NCBI RefSeq assembly: GCF_947494015.1
Contig: NZ_CANLTL010000011.1
Span: 84,396 to 148,395 of the forward strand
DNA length: 64,000 nt
Direction: 5' to 3'
Source of the DNA: an uncultured Cellulomonas sp.
GTDB taxonomy: Bacteria > Actinomycetota > Actinomycetes > Actinomycetales > Cellulomonadaceae
Under the pieces are notes generated by a model that was not told the origin of the DNA, did no database searches, and saw nothing but the letters and a program-made list of their open reading frames with translations. The translations under genes were made by a program, and so were the position numbers. Below, one piece after another: positions 1 through 9,216 of this stretch. The number at the start of each line of letters is the position of its first letter. Position 1 is the stretch's first letter.

Positions 1-196
1 TGGCGGAGACAGCGGTGACCAGCCGGCCGTCGTGGACGGCCGCCGGCCGGTGCGCCTCGACCTGACCGTCCACCATCGCGGCCACGACCGGCCAGTCGGG
101 AACCCACAGCACCACCGTGCGGGTCGGGGGGGCGCCGCGCCGGTCGGCGCCGCCATCGGCGGCCGGCACCGACGGGCGCACCGGGGTCAGGGTCAC
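1..196 (-). CDS. imuB: ImuB-like Y-family polymerase paralog (5' part, cut by window edge)
   Basis: Only the first 65 codons lie in the window. From a GTG at 196 the frame reads a disordered leader and then RTVVLWVPDWPVVAAM and VEAHRPAAVHDGRLVTAVSA, which is the usual opening of actinobacterial ImuB (a Y-family polymerase homologue thought to lack polymerase activity). ImuB works with ImuA' and DnaE2 in damage-induced mutagenesis, bridging to the sliding clamp. It starts 6 bp after the stop of imuA', so the two are co-transcribed and share the LexA box upstream of imuA'. dnaE2 would be expected further left, outside the window. Confidence 0.85.
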   Translation of the reverse strand, partial: MTLTPVRPSVPAADGGADRRGAPPTRTVVLWVPDWPVVAAMVDGQVEAHRPAAVHDGRLVTAVSA

Positions 197-202
197 CGCC
201 GC

Positions 203-1129
203 TCACCCCACCAGCCGCAGCGGCTGCACGGTCTCCGGCGCGCGTCGACGGGCGGGGTCGGACGCCTCCGCGCCCGCCCCGGCCGCCCCGGCTCGTACCG
301 GGAGGACCACCTCGGCGCGCGAGCGGTGGCCCGCGCTCCCCCGGCCGCCGCGGGTCACCGCGAGCCGGTACCGGCGCAGGTGGCCGTGCCCCGCGCCGAG
401 CCCGGTCCACTCGACCGGCTCCGCGGTCAGCACCACGTGCGCCCCCGGCCACGTCGCGGTGGACAGCAGCACCGTGCCGCGCTCGCGCGCCCGGGCCGTC
501 AGCCGACGACGCTCGGCGTCCGTGAGCACGGCGTCGTCGCCGACGACGACGAGATCCACGCCGTCGAGCAGCGCCGCGAGCACCGTCGGGGCGTCCGGTC
601 CGGGCCGCGGGACGAGGGCGAGCCGGTCCAGCACCACGCCGGCCTGCTGGGCGGCGAGCAGACCCACCGCCGGCAGGCCGACCACCGCGACCCAGGACCC
701 CTCCTGCGAGGCGCGCGCGACCAGGGCCAGGACGAGGGAGGTGGATCCGGTGACGACCAGCGACGCCCCGCGGCGCAGCGCACCCCCGGGCAGCAGCGGG
801 GCCAGGTCGGGCGCGACCGGCAGGGGCGGCCGGTCGGGATGGGTCAGCGACGACCCTGCCGCCGCAGGGACGGGGACCGGCGCAGCCGCGGTCGGGCCGG
901 GGACGGACGACGTCGCCGTGCCCGCGGCGCTTGTCGAGCCGACAGGTGCGGAGCCGGCAGGTGCGGAGCCGGCAGGTGCCGAGCCGGCAGGTGCGGCACC
1001 GGCATGCCTCGACGACGCAGCCGCCGGCCCGGCGCGCAGCCCGCTGCGTGCACCGGTGCGCTGCTCGGCGTGCGCCAGCACCGCCCGCGCGAGGGCGGCG
1101 CGGTCCACGCCGTCGAGCACGGTCGTCAT
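203..1129 (-). CDS. imuA': ImuA' RecA-like mutasome protein
   Basis: A 308-residue protein. An N-terminal helix (1-30) is followed by an Ala/Pro/Ser-rich linker (about 35-95) and a RecA-like fold from about residue 100 ([20 protein letters not shown]). The P-loop region lacks the GKS/T lysine, as expected for this non-canonical family. ImuA' supports ImuB and DnaE2 in SOS translesion synthesis. The ATG at 1129 has a strong GAGGAGG ribosome site, and a perfect-class LexA palindrome lies 23 bp upstream. The identification rests on the fold start, the ImuB neighbour and the SOS box together; sequence identity in this family is low. Confidence 0.82.
   Translation of the reverse strand: MTTVLDGVDRAALARAVLAHAEQRTGARSGLRAGPAAASSRHAGAAPAGSAPAGSAPAGSAPVGSTSAAGTATSSVPGPTAAAPVPVPAAAGSSLTHPDRPPLPVAPDLAPLLPGGALRRGASLVVTGSTSLVLALVARASQEGSWVAVVGLPAVGLLAAQQAGVVLDRLALVPRPGPDAPTVLAALLDGVDLVVVGDDAVLTDAERRRLTARARERGTVLLSTATWPGAHVVLTAEPVEWTGLGAGHGHLRRYRLAVTRGGRGSAGHRSRAEVVLPVRAGAAGAGAEASDPARRRAPETVQPLRLVG
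936..995 (-). repeat. Four 15-bp in-frame tandem repeats in imuA'
   Basis: Four copies of GAGCCGGCAGGTGCG (plus-strand reading, 0-1 mismatches each) sit head to tail. They encode repeats of APAGS in the disordered linker of ImuA'. The unit is a multiple of three, so copy-number change would keep the frame. Confidence 0.85.
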
Positions 1130-1151
1130 GGCACCTCCTCAGCCCTCGGCG

Positions 1152-1173
1152 TGTTCGAACACCTGTTCGAACA
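1152..1173. promoter_or_regulatory. LexA operator (SOS box)
   Basis: The core TCGAACACCTGTTCGA at 1155-1170 fits the actinobacterial LexA consensus CGAAC-N4-GTTCG, and the symmetry extends 3 bases on each side. It lies 23 bp upstream of the imuA' ATG, the right place to repress imuA'-imuB. The PEBP gene starts 235 bp away in the other direction and could also be affected, but that is less likely. Confidence 0.92.
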
Positions 1174-1407
1174 CGCTCAGTACACGGCCCGCCGCCGGGC
1201 GCTGTCAACCGCGCCCGGCGAGTCGTGGACGACGCCGCCCGGTGTGTCGCCGAGCCGCCGCGACGACGCCCTCGCCGGCACCTCCCCCGGCCCCCGCGGC
1301 GTGCGGCCGCGGCCCGCGCCGGGCAGCATGGACCCGCCCCGACACCGGTGGGCGCGCTCGTCCCACCCACCCCACCGGCTGCCGTCCGTGCCACCCGAGG
1401 AGCCTGC

Positions 1408-1938
1408 GTGGACCTGAACCGCCCGATCGCCCCGGACCCGTACAGCGGGCTGCCCGCCGTCCCGTCCTTCACCCTGACCAGCGACGACGTCGCCGACGGC
1501 GTCGAGATGCCGGCCGCCCACACCGCCGACGGCGGCAGCCGGTCCCCCGGCCTGAGGTGGCACGGCTTCCCCGCCGGGACCCGCTCGTTCGTGGTCAGCT
1601 GCTTCGACCCGGACGCCCCCACCCCGGCCGGCTTCTGGCACTGGACCGTGGTCGACCTGCCGGCCGGCACGACGTCACTGCCGGGCGGCGCCGGCGCACC
1701 CGACGCCGCCGACCTGCCGGCACCGGCATTCGCCACCCGCAACGACGGTGGAACCACCGGCTACACCGGGGCCGCACCGCCGCAGGGCGACCACCCGCAC
1801 CGCTACGTCTTCGCCGTGCACGCCCTGGACGTGGAGAGCCTGGACCTCACGCCCGACGCCACCCCGACGGCCGTGGCGTTCAACGCCCTGTTCCACACCC
1901 TGGCCCGCGCGACGCTCACGCCCACCTTCCGGCGATGA
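1408..1938 (+). CDS. YbhB/YbcL-type PEBP-family protein
   Basis: A 176-residue protein with the phosphatidylethanolamine-binding (Raf-kinase-inhibitor-like) fold. The ligand-pocket motif DPDAPT is at residues 68-73, followed by GFWHW, then the late segment [13 protein letters not shown]. Bacterial members are small soluble proteins of uncertain role; some bind small anionic ligands. The GTG at 1408 was chosen because the fold begins about 15 residues later. The 3' end overlaps the next ATG by 4 bp (ATGA), so the two genes are translationally coupled. Confidence 0.87.
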   Translation: MDLNRPIAPDPYSGLPAVPSFTLTSDDVADGVEMPAAHTADGGSRSPGLRWHGFPAGTRSFVVSCFDPDAPTPAGFWHWTVVDLPAGTTSLPGGAGAPDAADLPAPAFATRNDGGTTGYTGAAPPQGDHPHRYVFAVHALDVESLDLTPDATPTAVAFNALFHTLARATLTPTFRR

Positions 1939-2531
1939 CGACCGGCCTACCCGCCGCCCACCCGCCGCTGCGCTGGCTGCGCGCCGTCGACCACCCCGAG
2001 CTCATGGCCACCGGCACCCATGCCGCCCTGCTCGGGTGGGCGGCGGTCCAGCCCGAGGTCGCCGACGCCGTCGCGGTCGCCGAGATCGATCCCGACCTCG
2101 CGGACACCGCCGCCCTGACGGCGGCCTACGCCCTGCCGCCGGGCGCGTCGGCGAACTGCGTGCTCGTCGCCGGCCGCCGCGCCGGCGAGGAGCGGGTGGC
2201 GGCCGCCGTCGTGCTGGCGACCACCCGGGCGGACGTCAACACCGCGGTCAAGCGTCTGCTGGACGTGCGCAAGGCGTCGTTCCTGCCCACCGACCGCGCC
2301 ACCGCGGAGTCGGGCATGGAGTACGGCGGGATCACCCCGGTGGGCCTGCCCGAGACCTGGCGGGTGCTGGTCGACTCGCGTGTCGTCGCGGTCGACGCCG
2401 TCGGCGGCCCGGGACAGCACCCGGCGGTGGTCGTCGGAAGCGGGATCCGCGGCTCCAAGCTCAGCCTGCCCGGGGCACTGCTCGGCCACCTGCCCGGTGC
2501 GGAGGTCGTCGAGGACCTCGCCGTGGGCTGA
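1935..2531 (+). CDS. YbaK/EbsC-family aminoacyl-tRNA deacylase-like protein
   Basis: 198 residues. The conserved core of the YbaK/ProX superfamily is visible: the [13 protein letters not shown] strand with its lysine ([11 protein letters not shown]), then [17 protein letters not shown], the family glycine-rich loop, and a late [12 protein letters not shown] segment. Relatives hydrolyse mischarged tRNAs such as Cys-tRNAPro or Ala-tRNAPro. Its exact substrate cannot be read from the sequence. The ATG overlaps the stop of the upstream PEBP gene. Confidence 0.85.
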   Translation: MTTGLPAAHPPLRWLRAVDHPELMATGTHAALLGWAAVQPEVADAVAVAEIDPDLADTAALTAAYALPPGASANCVLVAGRRAGEERVAAAVVLATTRADVNTAVKRLLDVRKASFLPTDRATAESGMEYGGITPVGLPETWRVLVDSRVVAVDAVGGPGQHPAVVVGSGIRGSKLSLPGALLGHLPGAEVVEDLAVG

Positions 2532-2625
2532 GCCCGCTGCGGCAGGCGGGTGACGTCCGCGTGCCGGACGACGCCCCTCCCGCTCGGCCGCTCAGGCCCG
2601 GTCGGCGCCGTCCGAAGGGGACGGC

Positions 2626-3741
2626 ATGAGGTCCGACTGGTCACCACCCCCGCTGCACGGAGCGCGCGCGCGCCGCCTGGACGCGCGGATCAGCGGGGCC
2701 ATGACGGTGCTCGGCTCGCTGACCGCCGTCCCGTTCGCCTACGAGAGCCCCTACCCCGGGCTGCTCTACTCGTTCGCCGCCCTGTGCGTCCTGATCGGTC
2801 TGCTGATGCTCGCCGGCGCTGCGCGGGTGCGACCGTGGGCGCTGTCGGCGGCCAGCGTCCTGGGGGCGGTCGGCATCACCAGCGTCGCGGTGCACGCCCC
2901 GGACGGGTTCACCCACGCGAGCGGACCGATCCTGTACGTCATCCCCGTGCTCCAGGTCGGGCTGCTGCGCAGCGGCCGGGAGGCCTGGCTGCAGCTGACC
3001 TGCGCGCTGACCGCCTACGCCGTCGGGCTGCACGTGGTCGGCTTCGACCTGCCCGGCATCGGGTTGACCACCCTCCCGGTCCTGCTCGCGCTCGCCGTGC
3101 TGAACGCGGCGGTGCTCCTGCTCCGCGACCGGGTCGACCGGCTCGTGGGCGAGGTGGACCGGCTCATCCGCGAGCTGCGGCACCAGGTGCGCCACGACGC
3201 GCTGACCGGCCTGCTCAACCGCCAGGGCCTCATCCAGCACGCCGCCAGCCCCGACGTGCTGCTCGTGGGGAGCCTGCTCCTGATCGACGTCGACCACTTC
3301 AAGCGCATCAACGACGTCAGCGGTCACCTCGCCGGCGACGAGGTCCTGACCCAGCTCGGCGCCCTGCTCGCGGCCGTCCTGGGACCGCGCGAGACCGCGG
3401 TGCGGGTGGGCGGCGAGGAGTTCCTGCTGATCCTCGCGACCACCGACGCCGCCGCTGCCGGCGCCCGGGCGCAGGACCTGCGCCGGCACATCAGCGCCAC
3501 GCTGCGCACGCCCGACGGCGATCCGGTCACGGTCAGCGTCGGCGTGGCGTCCGGGGATCTCACGAACCAGTTCACCGAGCTGTACCGGCAGGCCGACGAC
3601 GCGCTGTACCGGGCCAAGGCGCGCGGTCGGGACCGGGTCGAGCTGGCCGTCCCGGGGCCGGCGGGCAGCACCGGGCCGGGCGCCGACGCCGTCGTGCCCA
3701 CCGCACGGGACCGGCGCACGACCGTCAGCGGGGCCGGCTGA
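2626..3741 (+). CDS. Membrane GGDEF-domain diguanylate cyclase
   Basis: 371 residues. Residues 25-170 form about five to six hydrophobic membrane segments, a short coiled linker follows (171-188), and a GGDEF domain occupies about 188-345. Landmarks are HDALTGLLNR (190-199), DVDHFKRIND (221-230) and the active-site loop GGEEF (262-266). The signature is intact, so c-di-GMP synthesis from two GTP is expected. The RxxD inhibitory site that normally precedes the GGEEF loop is absent (G and E in its places), so product inhibition by that site is not expected. The 3' end overlaps the convergent GNAT gene by 17 bp. The input signal is unknown. Confidence 0.9.
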   Translation: MRSDWSPPPLHGARARRLDARISGAMTVLGSLTAVPFAYESPYPGLLYSFAALCVLIGLLMLAGAARVRPWALSAASVLGAVGITSVAVHAPDGFTHASGPILYVIPVLQVGLLRSGREAWLQLTCALTAYAVGLHVVGFDLPGIGLTTLPVLLALAVLNAAVLLLRDRVDRLVGEVDRLIRELRHQVRHDALTGLLNRQGLIQHAASPDVLLVGSLLLIDVDHFKRINDVSGHLAGDEVLTQLGALLAAVLGPRETAVRVGGEEFLLILATTDAAAAGARAQDLRRHISATLRTPDGDPVTVSVGVASGDLTNQFTELYRQADDALYRAKARGRDRVELAVPGPAGSTGPGADAVVPTARDRRTTVSGAG

Positions 3742-4339
3742 CGCCCGACGCGGCCTCGCCGTGCGCGGCGAGCCACTGCGGGCGCAGGGCCGCCATCATC
3801 ACCTCGTCGACGCGCTCGCCGTCGAAGACCAGCGCCGCGCGGCGCACGCCCTCGACCACGAACCCCGCGCGCTCGTACACGTGCCGCGCGCGGGGGTTGA
3901 CCGTGTAGACGCCGAGCTCGACCCGGTACAGGTCGGTGGCCGTGAACGCGTGCGTCAGCACCAGCCGGGTCGCCTCCGATCCCAGGCCGCGGTCACGCCC
4001 GAGGGGTCCGACCAGGATGCGGAAGTTGCAGGACTGGTTCTCCGGCTCCCAGTGGTTGAGCACGACCTCCCCGACGCACCGGTCGGTCGCCCGGTCGACC
4101 AGCGCGAGGTCGAGCCGGTCGCCGGCATCGGCGCGGGTCTCGTACCAGCGGCGGGTCGGCTCGTCCAGGTGCGGGTCCGCCTCGGCCGCCTCGGCGGTCG
4201 TGTGCACGCTGCCCGTCAGCCGCCGCACGTCCGGGTCGGCCAGCACGGGTCCCATCGCGTCGATGTCGGCCGGGGTGAACGGACGCAGCACGGCGCGCTC
4301 GCCGACCAGGGTCGGCTTGGCGCTGAGGTCGGTCGGCAC
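3725..4339 (-). CDS. GNAT-family N-acetyltransferase (RimJ/RimL-like)
   Basis: 204 residues with the RimJ/RimL-type GNAT layout: ERAVLRPFTPADID near the start, CVGEVVLNHWEPENQSCNFR in the middle, GLGSEATRLVLTHAF for acetyl-CoA binding, and a C-terminal NPRARHVYERAGFVVEGV. Such enzymes acetylate the N termini of proteins or small amines, and the substrate here is unknown. The GTG start at 4339 is 2 bp from the stop of the upstream SpoU methyltransferase, so they form an operon. Confidence 0.87.
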   Translation of the reverse strand: MPTDLSAKPTLVGERAVLRPFTPADIDAMGPVLADPDVRRLTGSVHTTAEAAEADPHLDEPTRRWYETRADAGDRLDLALVDRATDRCVGEVVLNHWEPENQSCNFRILVGPLGRDRGLGSEATRLVLTHAFTATDLYRVELGVYTVNPRARHVYERAGFVVEGVRRAALVFDGERVDEVMMAALRPQWLAAHGEAASGVSRPR

Positions 4340-4341
4340 GG

Positions 4342-5232
4342 TCAGACCGTAGCGGTCCGGTCGCCGCCGGCCGGGGACCCGACGGGCCGGTCCGCGGCCG
4401 TGCGCGTCGCCCAGAACGCCACCGCGGAGGCGGCCGCGACGTTGAGGGAGTCGACCGCGCCGGCCATCGGGATCCGCACGACGACGTCGGCGGCCGCGAC
4501 CGCTCCCCGGGACAGCCCGTCCCCCTCCGTGCCGAGCACGAGCGCGAGCCGCGCGGGCGGCTGCGCCGCGAGGTCGTCGAGGGTCACGGCGTCGTCGGCG
4601 AGGGCGAGCGCGGCGACGGTGAACCCGTCGTCCCGCAGGTCGGCCAGGCCACCCGGCCAGGACGTCAGCCGGGTCCACGGCACCTGGAACACCGTCCCCA
4701 TTGAGACGCGCACCGAGCGCCGGTACAGCGGGTCCGCGCAGCGTGGGCTGACCAGGACGGCGTCGACGCCCAGCGCGGCGGCGCTGCGGAAGATCGCCCC
4801 CACGTTCGTGTGGTCGACGACGTCCTCGAGCACCGCCACCCGCCGCGCGCCGGCGCCGCCACGGGCCGCGGCGAGCAGGGCGTGCGCGTCCGGCAGCGGC
4901 GGGCGGTGCATCGCGGCGAGGGCGCCGCGGTGCAGGTGGAAGCCGGTGATCTCCTCCAGCACGGGCTCCGGGGCGACGAAGACCGGCACGTCGCCGTCCG
5001 GGCCTGCGCCGACCTGGTCCAGCAGGTCGGCCAGGTCCGGCAGCCACCGCTCGGCCATCAGCAGCGACCGGGGCCGGTGCCCGGCGGCGACCGCGCGCCG
5101 GATGACCGTGGAGCTCTCCGCGATGTACAGACCCTTGGCGGGCTCGTGCTTGGCGCGCAGCGCGACGTCGGTCAGCCGGGTGTAGTCGGCGAGGCGGTCG
5201 TCATCGGCGGTGGTGAGGTGGTGGATCGGCAC
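4342..5232 (-). CDS. TrmH/SpoU-family RNA 2'-O-methyltransferase
   Basis: 296 residues. A substrate-binding N-terminal region (1-110) is followed by the SPOUT knot domain. All three SpoU motifs are seen: NVGAIFRSAAALG (143-155), LVLGTEGDGLS (231-241) and IPMAGAVDSLNVAAASAV (253-270). It transfers a methyl group from SAM to a ribose 2'-OH, most likely in 23S rRNA as in the RlmB/TsnR branch; the precise nucleotide cannot be assigned. Confidence 0.9.
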   Translation of the reverse strand: MPIHHLTTADDDRLADYTRLTDVALRAKHEPAKGLYIAESSTVIRRAVAAGHRPRSLLMAERWLPDLADLLDQVGAGPDGDVPVFVAPEPVLEEITGFHLHRGALAAMHRPPLPDAHALLAAARGGAGARRVAVLEDVVDHTNVGAIFRSAAALGVDAVLVSPRCADPLYRRSVRVSMGTVFQVPWTRLTSWPGGLADLRDDGFTVAALALADDAVTLDDLAAQPPARLALVLGTEGDGLSRGAVAAADVVVRIPMAGAVDSLNVAAASAVAFWATRTAADRPVGSPAGGDRTATV

Positions 5233-5269
5233 GTCGGCGATCCTCCCAGGCGCTCACCGCCCGGCGTGC

Positions 5270-7357
5270 CTACGGGCTCGGGGCGGCCGCCGCGGCGAAT
5301 TGGCTCGCGTACAGCTCGGCGTACGCACCGCCCGCCGCCAGGAGCTCGGTGTGGGTGCCGTGCTCCACGATCGAGCCGTGGTCCATCACGAGGATGACGT
5401 CGGCGTCGCGGATCGTGGACAGCCGGTGCGCGATGACGAACGACGTGCGGCCCGACCGCAGCGCCGCCATCGCGCGCTGCACGAGCACCTCGGTGCGCGT
5501 GTCCACCGACGACGTCGCCTCGTCCAGCACGAGGATCGGCGGTCCGGCCAGGAACGCCCGGGCGATGGTGAGCAGCTGCTTCTCCCCCGCGCTGACGTCC
5601 GAGCCCTCGTCGTCCAGCCGGGTCGCGTACCCGTCCGGCAGGGTGCGCACGAAGCGGTCGACGTGGGTGGCCCGGGCCGCCTCGACCATCGCCTCGTCGG
5701 TCGCGTCCGGCGCGCCGTAGCGCAGGTTGTCCGCGATCGTGCCGCCGAACAGCCACGTGTCCTGCAGGACCATCCCGACCTGGGACCGCAGCGCGTCGCG
5801 GGTCATGTCCCGGATGTCGACGCCGTCCAGGGTGATGCGTCCGCCGTCGATCTCGTAGAACCGCATGAGCAGGTTGACCAGCGTCGTCTTGCCGGCCCCG
5901 GTGGGGCCGACGATCGCCACGGTGCTCCCCGGCTCGGCGACGAGCGACAGGTGCTCGATCAGCGGGGTGTCGGGGTCGTAGCGGAACGAGACGTCCTCGA
6001 ACGTCACCCGTCCGCGGACGGGCAGGGCCGGGACGACGGGCTGGTCGGGATCCGGCTCCTGGTCCGGGGCGTCCAGCAGCTCGAACACCCGCTCGGCCGA
6101 CGCCACCCCCGACTGCAGCAGGTTCATCATCGACGCGACCTGGGTCAGCGGCTGGGTGAACATGCGCGAGTACTGGATGAAGGCCTGCACGTCGCCGAGG
6201 GTCATCGCCCCGGAAGCGACCCGCAGGCCGCCGACCACGGCCACCGCGACGTAGTTCAGGTTGGACAGGAACCCCAGCGCCGGCTGGATCGTGCCGGAGA
6301 TGAACTGCGCGCGGAAGCTCGCGTCGTACAGGCGCTCGTTGCGGTCGCGGAAGGTCGCGATGGCCTCGTCCTGCCGGCCGAACACCTTGACCAGCGCGTG
6401 ACCGGTGTACATCTCCTCGATGTGGGCGTTGACCTGACCGGTCCAGGACCACTGCGCGACGAACTGCGGTTGGGAGCGCTTGGCGATCGCCACCGTCACC
6501 ACGATGGACAGCGGCACGGTGACCAGGGCGACCAGGGCCAGCAGCGGGGAGATCCAGAACATCATCGCGAGCACACCCACCACCGTCAGCAGCGCCGTCA
6601 CCAGCTGGGACAGCGTCTGCTGCAGGGTCTGGGCGACGTTGTCGATGTCGTTCGTCACCCGGGAGAGCACCTCCCCGCGCTCCTGGCGGTCGACGTAGCT
6701 CAGCGGCAGCCGCGAGAGCTTGCCCTCGACCGCCGCGCGCAGCCGGTACGCGCTGCGCTGGACGACGTCGGTGGTCAGCCGGCCCTGCGCCCAGCCGAAC
6801 ACGAAGGCGCCCACGTACACGCCCAGGACCGCGAGCAGCACGGCGGCCAGCCGCCGGGTGTCGACCCCCTCGCCCGGGACGAGGCTCATGCCGCTGACCA
6901 GGTCGGCGAGCTGGTCCTGCCCCTGGGCGCGCAGCCCGGCGACCGCCTCCGCCTGCGTGCTGCCGACGGGCAGGCCACGCCCCACGAAGCCCTCGAACAC
7001 GATGTCGGTCGCGGTGCCGAGCAGCTTGGGGCCGGCGACGGCGAGCGCGACGGCTGCGAGCCCGAGGAGCACCACGAGGGTGATCCGCAGCCGCTCCGGC
7101 GCGAGCTGGGCCAGCAGCCGCCGCCCGGACCCGGTGAAGTCCATGGACTTCTCGGCCGGGACGCCCAGGCCGGGGCCGAAGCCGGGGCGCGGCGGCCGCC
7201 TCGGGACCCCGGCGCCCGGCCCCCGGCCGGGCGCGGCCGGACCACCCCCGGGCGCTGGCACTGCACCGGGAGCAGGCACTCCTCCGGGCGCAGGCACTCC
7301 TCCGGGCGCAGGCGCTCCGCCGCCGGCGGCCGGCGGGCGGGGGCCCCGGACGCTCAC
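5270..7357 (-). CDS. ABC exporter half-transporter, canonical ATPase site
   Basis: 695 residues. A Pro/Gly-rich N-terminal tail (1-60, PAPGGV repeats) precedes a six-helix type IV exporter membrane domain (about 75-370) and an ATPase domain. The Walker A is GPTGAGKTT, the signature [14 protein letters not shown], the Walker [12 protein letters not shown] with its catalytic Glu, and the H-loop IAHRLSTI. It overlaps the partner half-transporter by 4 bp (GTGA). The partner carries degenerate catalytic residues, so the two should form an asymmetric heterodimer of the TM287/288 or BmrCD kind that exports lipids or drugs. The substrate is unknown. Confidence 0.92.
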   Translation of the reverse strand: MSVRGPRPPAAGGGAPAPGGVPAPGGVPAPGAVPAPGGGPAAPGRGPGAGVPRRPPRPGFGPGLGVPAEKSMDFTGSGRRLLAQLAPERLRITLVVLLGLAAVALAVAGPKLLGTATDIVFEGFVGRGLPVGSTQAEAVAGLRAQGQDQLADLVSGMSLVPGEGVDTRRLAAVLLAVLGVYVGAFVFGWAQGRLTTDVVQRSAYRLRAAVEGKLSRLPLSYVDRQERGEVLSRVTNDIDNVAQTLQQTLSQLVTALLTVVGVLAMMFWISPLLALVALVTVPLSIVVTVAIAKRSQPQFVAQWSWTGQVNAHIEEMYTGHALVKVFGRQDEAIATFRDRNERLYDASFRAQFISGTIQPALGFLSNLNYVAVAVVGGLRVASGAMTLGDVQAFIQYSRMFTQPLTQVASMMNLLQSGVASAERVFELLDAPDQEPDPDQPVVPALPVRGRVTFEDVSFRYDPDTPLIEHLSLVAEPGSTVAIVGPTGAGKTTLVNLLMRFYEIDGGRITLDGVDIRDMTRDALRSQVGMVLQDTWLFGGTIADNLRYGAPDATDEAMVEAARATHVDRFVRTLPDGYATRLDDEGSDVSAGEKQLLTIARAFLAGPPILVLDEATSSVDTRTEVLVQRAMAALRSGRTSFVIAHRLSTIRDADVILVMDHGSIVEHGTHTELLAAGGAYAELYASQFAAAAAPSP
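7254..7325 (-). repeat. 18-bp in-frame repeats in the ABC exporter tail
   Basis: Two near-identical 18-bp units (GCAGGCACTCCTCCGGGC, plus-strand reading) and flanking partial copies encode PAPGGV-type hexapeptides at the N terminus of the second half-transporter. The region is predicted to be disordered and cytoplasmic. Confidence 0.7.
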
Positions 7358-9105
7358 GCGGCCGCCTCCTGCGCGCTGAGCTGGGACAGCACGATCTCGC
7401 GGTACGTGTCCGACGTCTCCATGAGCTCGGTGTGCGTCCCGGCGCCGACGACGGTGCCCTCGTCGAGGACGACGATGTGGTCGGCGTGCCGGATGGTGGC
7501 GACCCGTTGGGCGACCACCAGGACGGTGGCGTCGCGGGTCGCGGGGGCCAGCGCCGCCCGCAGACGGGCGTCGGTCGCGACGTCGAGGGCGGAGAAGGCG
7601 TCGTCGAACAGGTACAGCGCGGGGCGCCGCACCAGGGCGCGGGCGATGGCCAGGCGCTGCCGCTGGCCGCCGGACAGGTTCGTGCCGCCCTGGGTGACCG
7701 GCGCGTCCAGACCGCCGGCGAGCCGCTCCACGAAGTCGCGCGCCTGCGCGACCGCGAGGGCGTGCCACAGCTCGTCCTCGGTGGCGTCCGGCTTGCCGTA
7801 CCGCAGGTTGGAGGCGACGGTCCCGCCGAACAGGTACGCCTTCTGCGGGACCAGGCCGATCCCGGACCACAGGTCCTGCGGGTCCCGGTCGCGCACATCC
7901 ACACCGTCCACGAGCACCGCACCCCCGGTGACCTCGGCGAGCCGCGGGACGAGGTTGAGCAGCGTCGTCTTGCCCGAGCCGGTCGAGCCGATGATCGCGG
8001 TGGTGCGGCCGGGCAGCGCCGTGAGGCTGACCCCGCGCAGCACCGCCGCCTCGGCGCCGGGATAGCGGAACTCCACGTCGCGCAGCTCGAGCCGTCCCCT
8101 CGCCGACCCCGCGGCGGCACCCGCCGGGACCACCGGCCGCGCCGGCGGACGGACGCTGGGCTGGGTGTCCAGCACGGCGGTGATGCGCTCGGAGGCCACC
8201 ACCGCCCGGGGCACCATCACGAACATCATCGTGGCCATCAGGACGGCCATGAGGATGTACATGATGTAGCTGAGGAAGGCGATGAGGGCGCCGACCTGCA
8301 TCTCCCCCGAGTCGATGCGCCGGCCGCCGAACCAGATCACCGCGACGCTGGTCACGTTCATCACCAGCAGCACGGCCGGGAACATCAGCGCCATCAGCCG
8401 GCCGATCCGCACCGAGGTGCGCATCAGCTCGGTGCTGGCCTCGGCGAACCGCGCCGTCTCGCGACGCTCGCGCACGAACGCGCGGATGACCCGCACACCC
8501 GCGATCTGCTCGCGCAGCACGCCGTTGATCCGGTCGATGCGCGTCTGCATGACGCGGAAGTGCGGCACCATGCGCCGCACGATGAGCGCGATGATCACCG
8601 CGAGGGTCGGCACCGACACGACCAGCAGCCCGGACAGGACGACGTCCTCGCGCAGTGCCATCACGACGCCGCCGACCAGCATGAACGGGGCGACGACCAT
8701 GAGGGTGAGCGAGAACAGCACGACCATCTGGACCTGCTGGACGTCGTTGGTCGTGCGGGTGATGAGCGACGGCGCCCCGAAGTGCCCGACCTCCTGCGCG
8801 GAGAAGCCCTGCACGTGGGTGAACAGCGCCGCCCGCACGTCGCGGCCCAGCGCCATCGCGGTGCGCGCACCGAAGAGGACGGCGACCACAGCGCAGCCGA
8901 CCTGCGCCAGGCTGATCGCCAGCATCACGGCGCCCACCCGCAGGATGTAGCCGGTGTCCCCGGCCGCGACGCCCCGGTCGATGATGTCGGCGTTCAGCGA
9001 CGGCAGCAGCAGCGTCGCCGCGGTCTGCAGCAGCTGGAGCACGAGCACGGCGACGACGGCGCCCCGATACGGGCGCAGGTGTCGGCGCAGCAAGGGGACG
9101 AGCAC
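7354..9105 (-). CDS. ABC exporter half-transporter, degenerate ATPase site
   Basis: 583 residues: six membrane helices (about 15-300) and an ATPase domain (about 340-580). The Walker [10 protein letters not shown] and signature [15 protein letters not shown] are intact. The Walker B reads [12 protein letters not shown], with Asp in place of the catalytic Glu, and the switch histidine is Gln (VVAQRVATI). Both changes are typical of the non-hydrolysing site of heterodimeric exporters. It uses a GTG start and overlaps the downstream half-transporter by 4 bp. Confidence 0.92.
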   Translation of the reverse strand: MLVPLLRRHLRPYRGAVVAVLVLQLLQTAATLLLPSLNADIIDRGVAAGDTGYILRVGAVMLAISLAQVGCAVVAVLFGARTAMALGRDVRAALFTHVQGFSAQEVGHFGAPSLITRTTNDVQQVQMVVLFSLTLMVVAPFMLVGGVVMALREDVVLSGLLVVSVPTLAVIIALIVRRMVPHFRVMQTRIDRINGVLREQIAGVRVIRAFVRERRETARFAEASTELMRTSVRIGRLMALMFPAVLLVMNVTSVAVIWFGGRRIDSGEMQVGALIAFLSYIMYILMAVLMATMMFVMVPRAVVASERITAVLDTQPSVRPPARPVVPAGAAAGSARGRLELRDVEFRYPGAEAAVLRGVSLTALPGRTTAIIGSTGSGKTTLLNLVPRLAEVTGGAVLVDGVDVRDRDPQDLWSGIGLVPQKAYLFGGTVASNLRYGKPDATEDELWHALAVAQARDFVERLAGGLDAPVTQGGTNLSGGQRQRLAIARALVRRPALYLFDDAFSALDVATDARLRAALAPATRDATVLVVAQRVATIRHADHIVVLDEGTVVGAGTHTELMETSDTYREIVLSQLSAQEAAA

Positions 9106-9137
9106 GGGGCCTCCGCCGGGTCAGGCGTCGCGGTGGG

Positions 9138-9179
9138 ACCGCGCGCCTCGACGACAATAGGCCGCCGACGGCGCGCGGT
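9138..9179 (-). terminator. GC-rich inverted repeat, terminator or operator
   Basis: A perfect 10-bp arm pair ACCGCGCGCC / GGCGCGCGGT with a 22-nt loop lies 38 bp downstream of the SPFH gene and 33 bp upstream of the ABC exporter start. The loop contains TATTGT on the minus strand, which could be a -10 element for the ABC genes. It may end nfeD-SPFH transcription or bind a regulator; the sequence does not decide. Confidence 0.4.
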
Positions 9180-9216
9180 GCGCCACTGATTTGTCGGACG
9201 CGCCGACGTGCGTGGC

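Noticed and set aside
117..2531. Very long open frames on the strand or frame opposite to known genes, here and at many other places
   Set aside because: High G+C makes stop codons rare in the wrong frames. These lack family motifs and overlap genes that have them.
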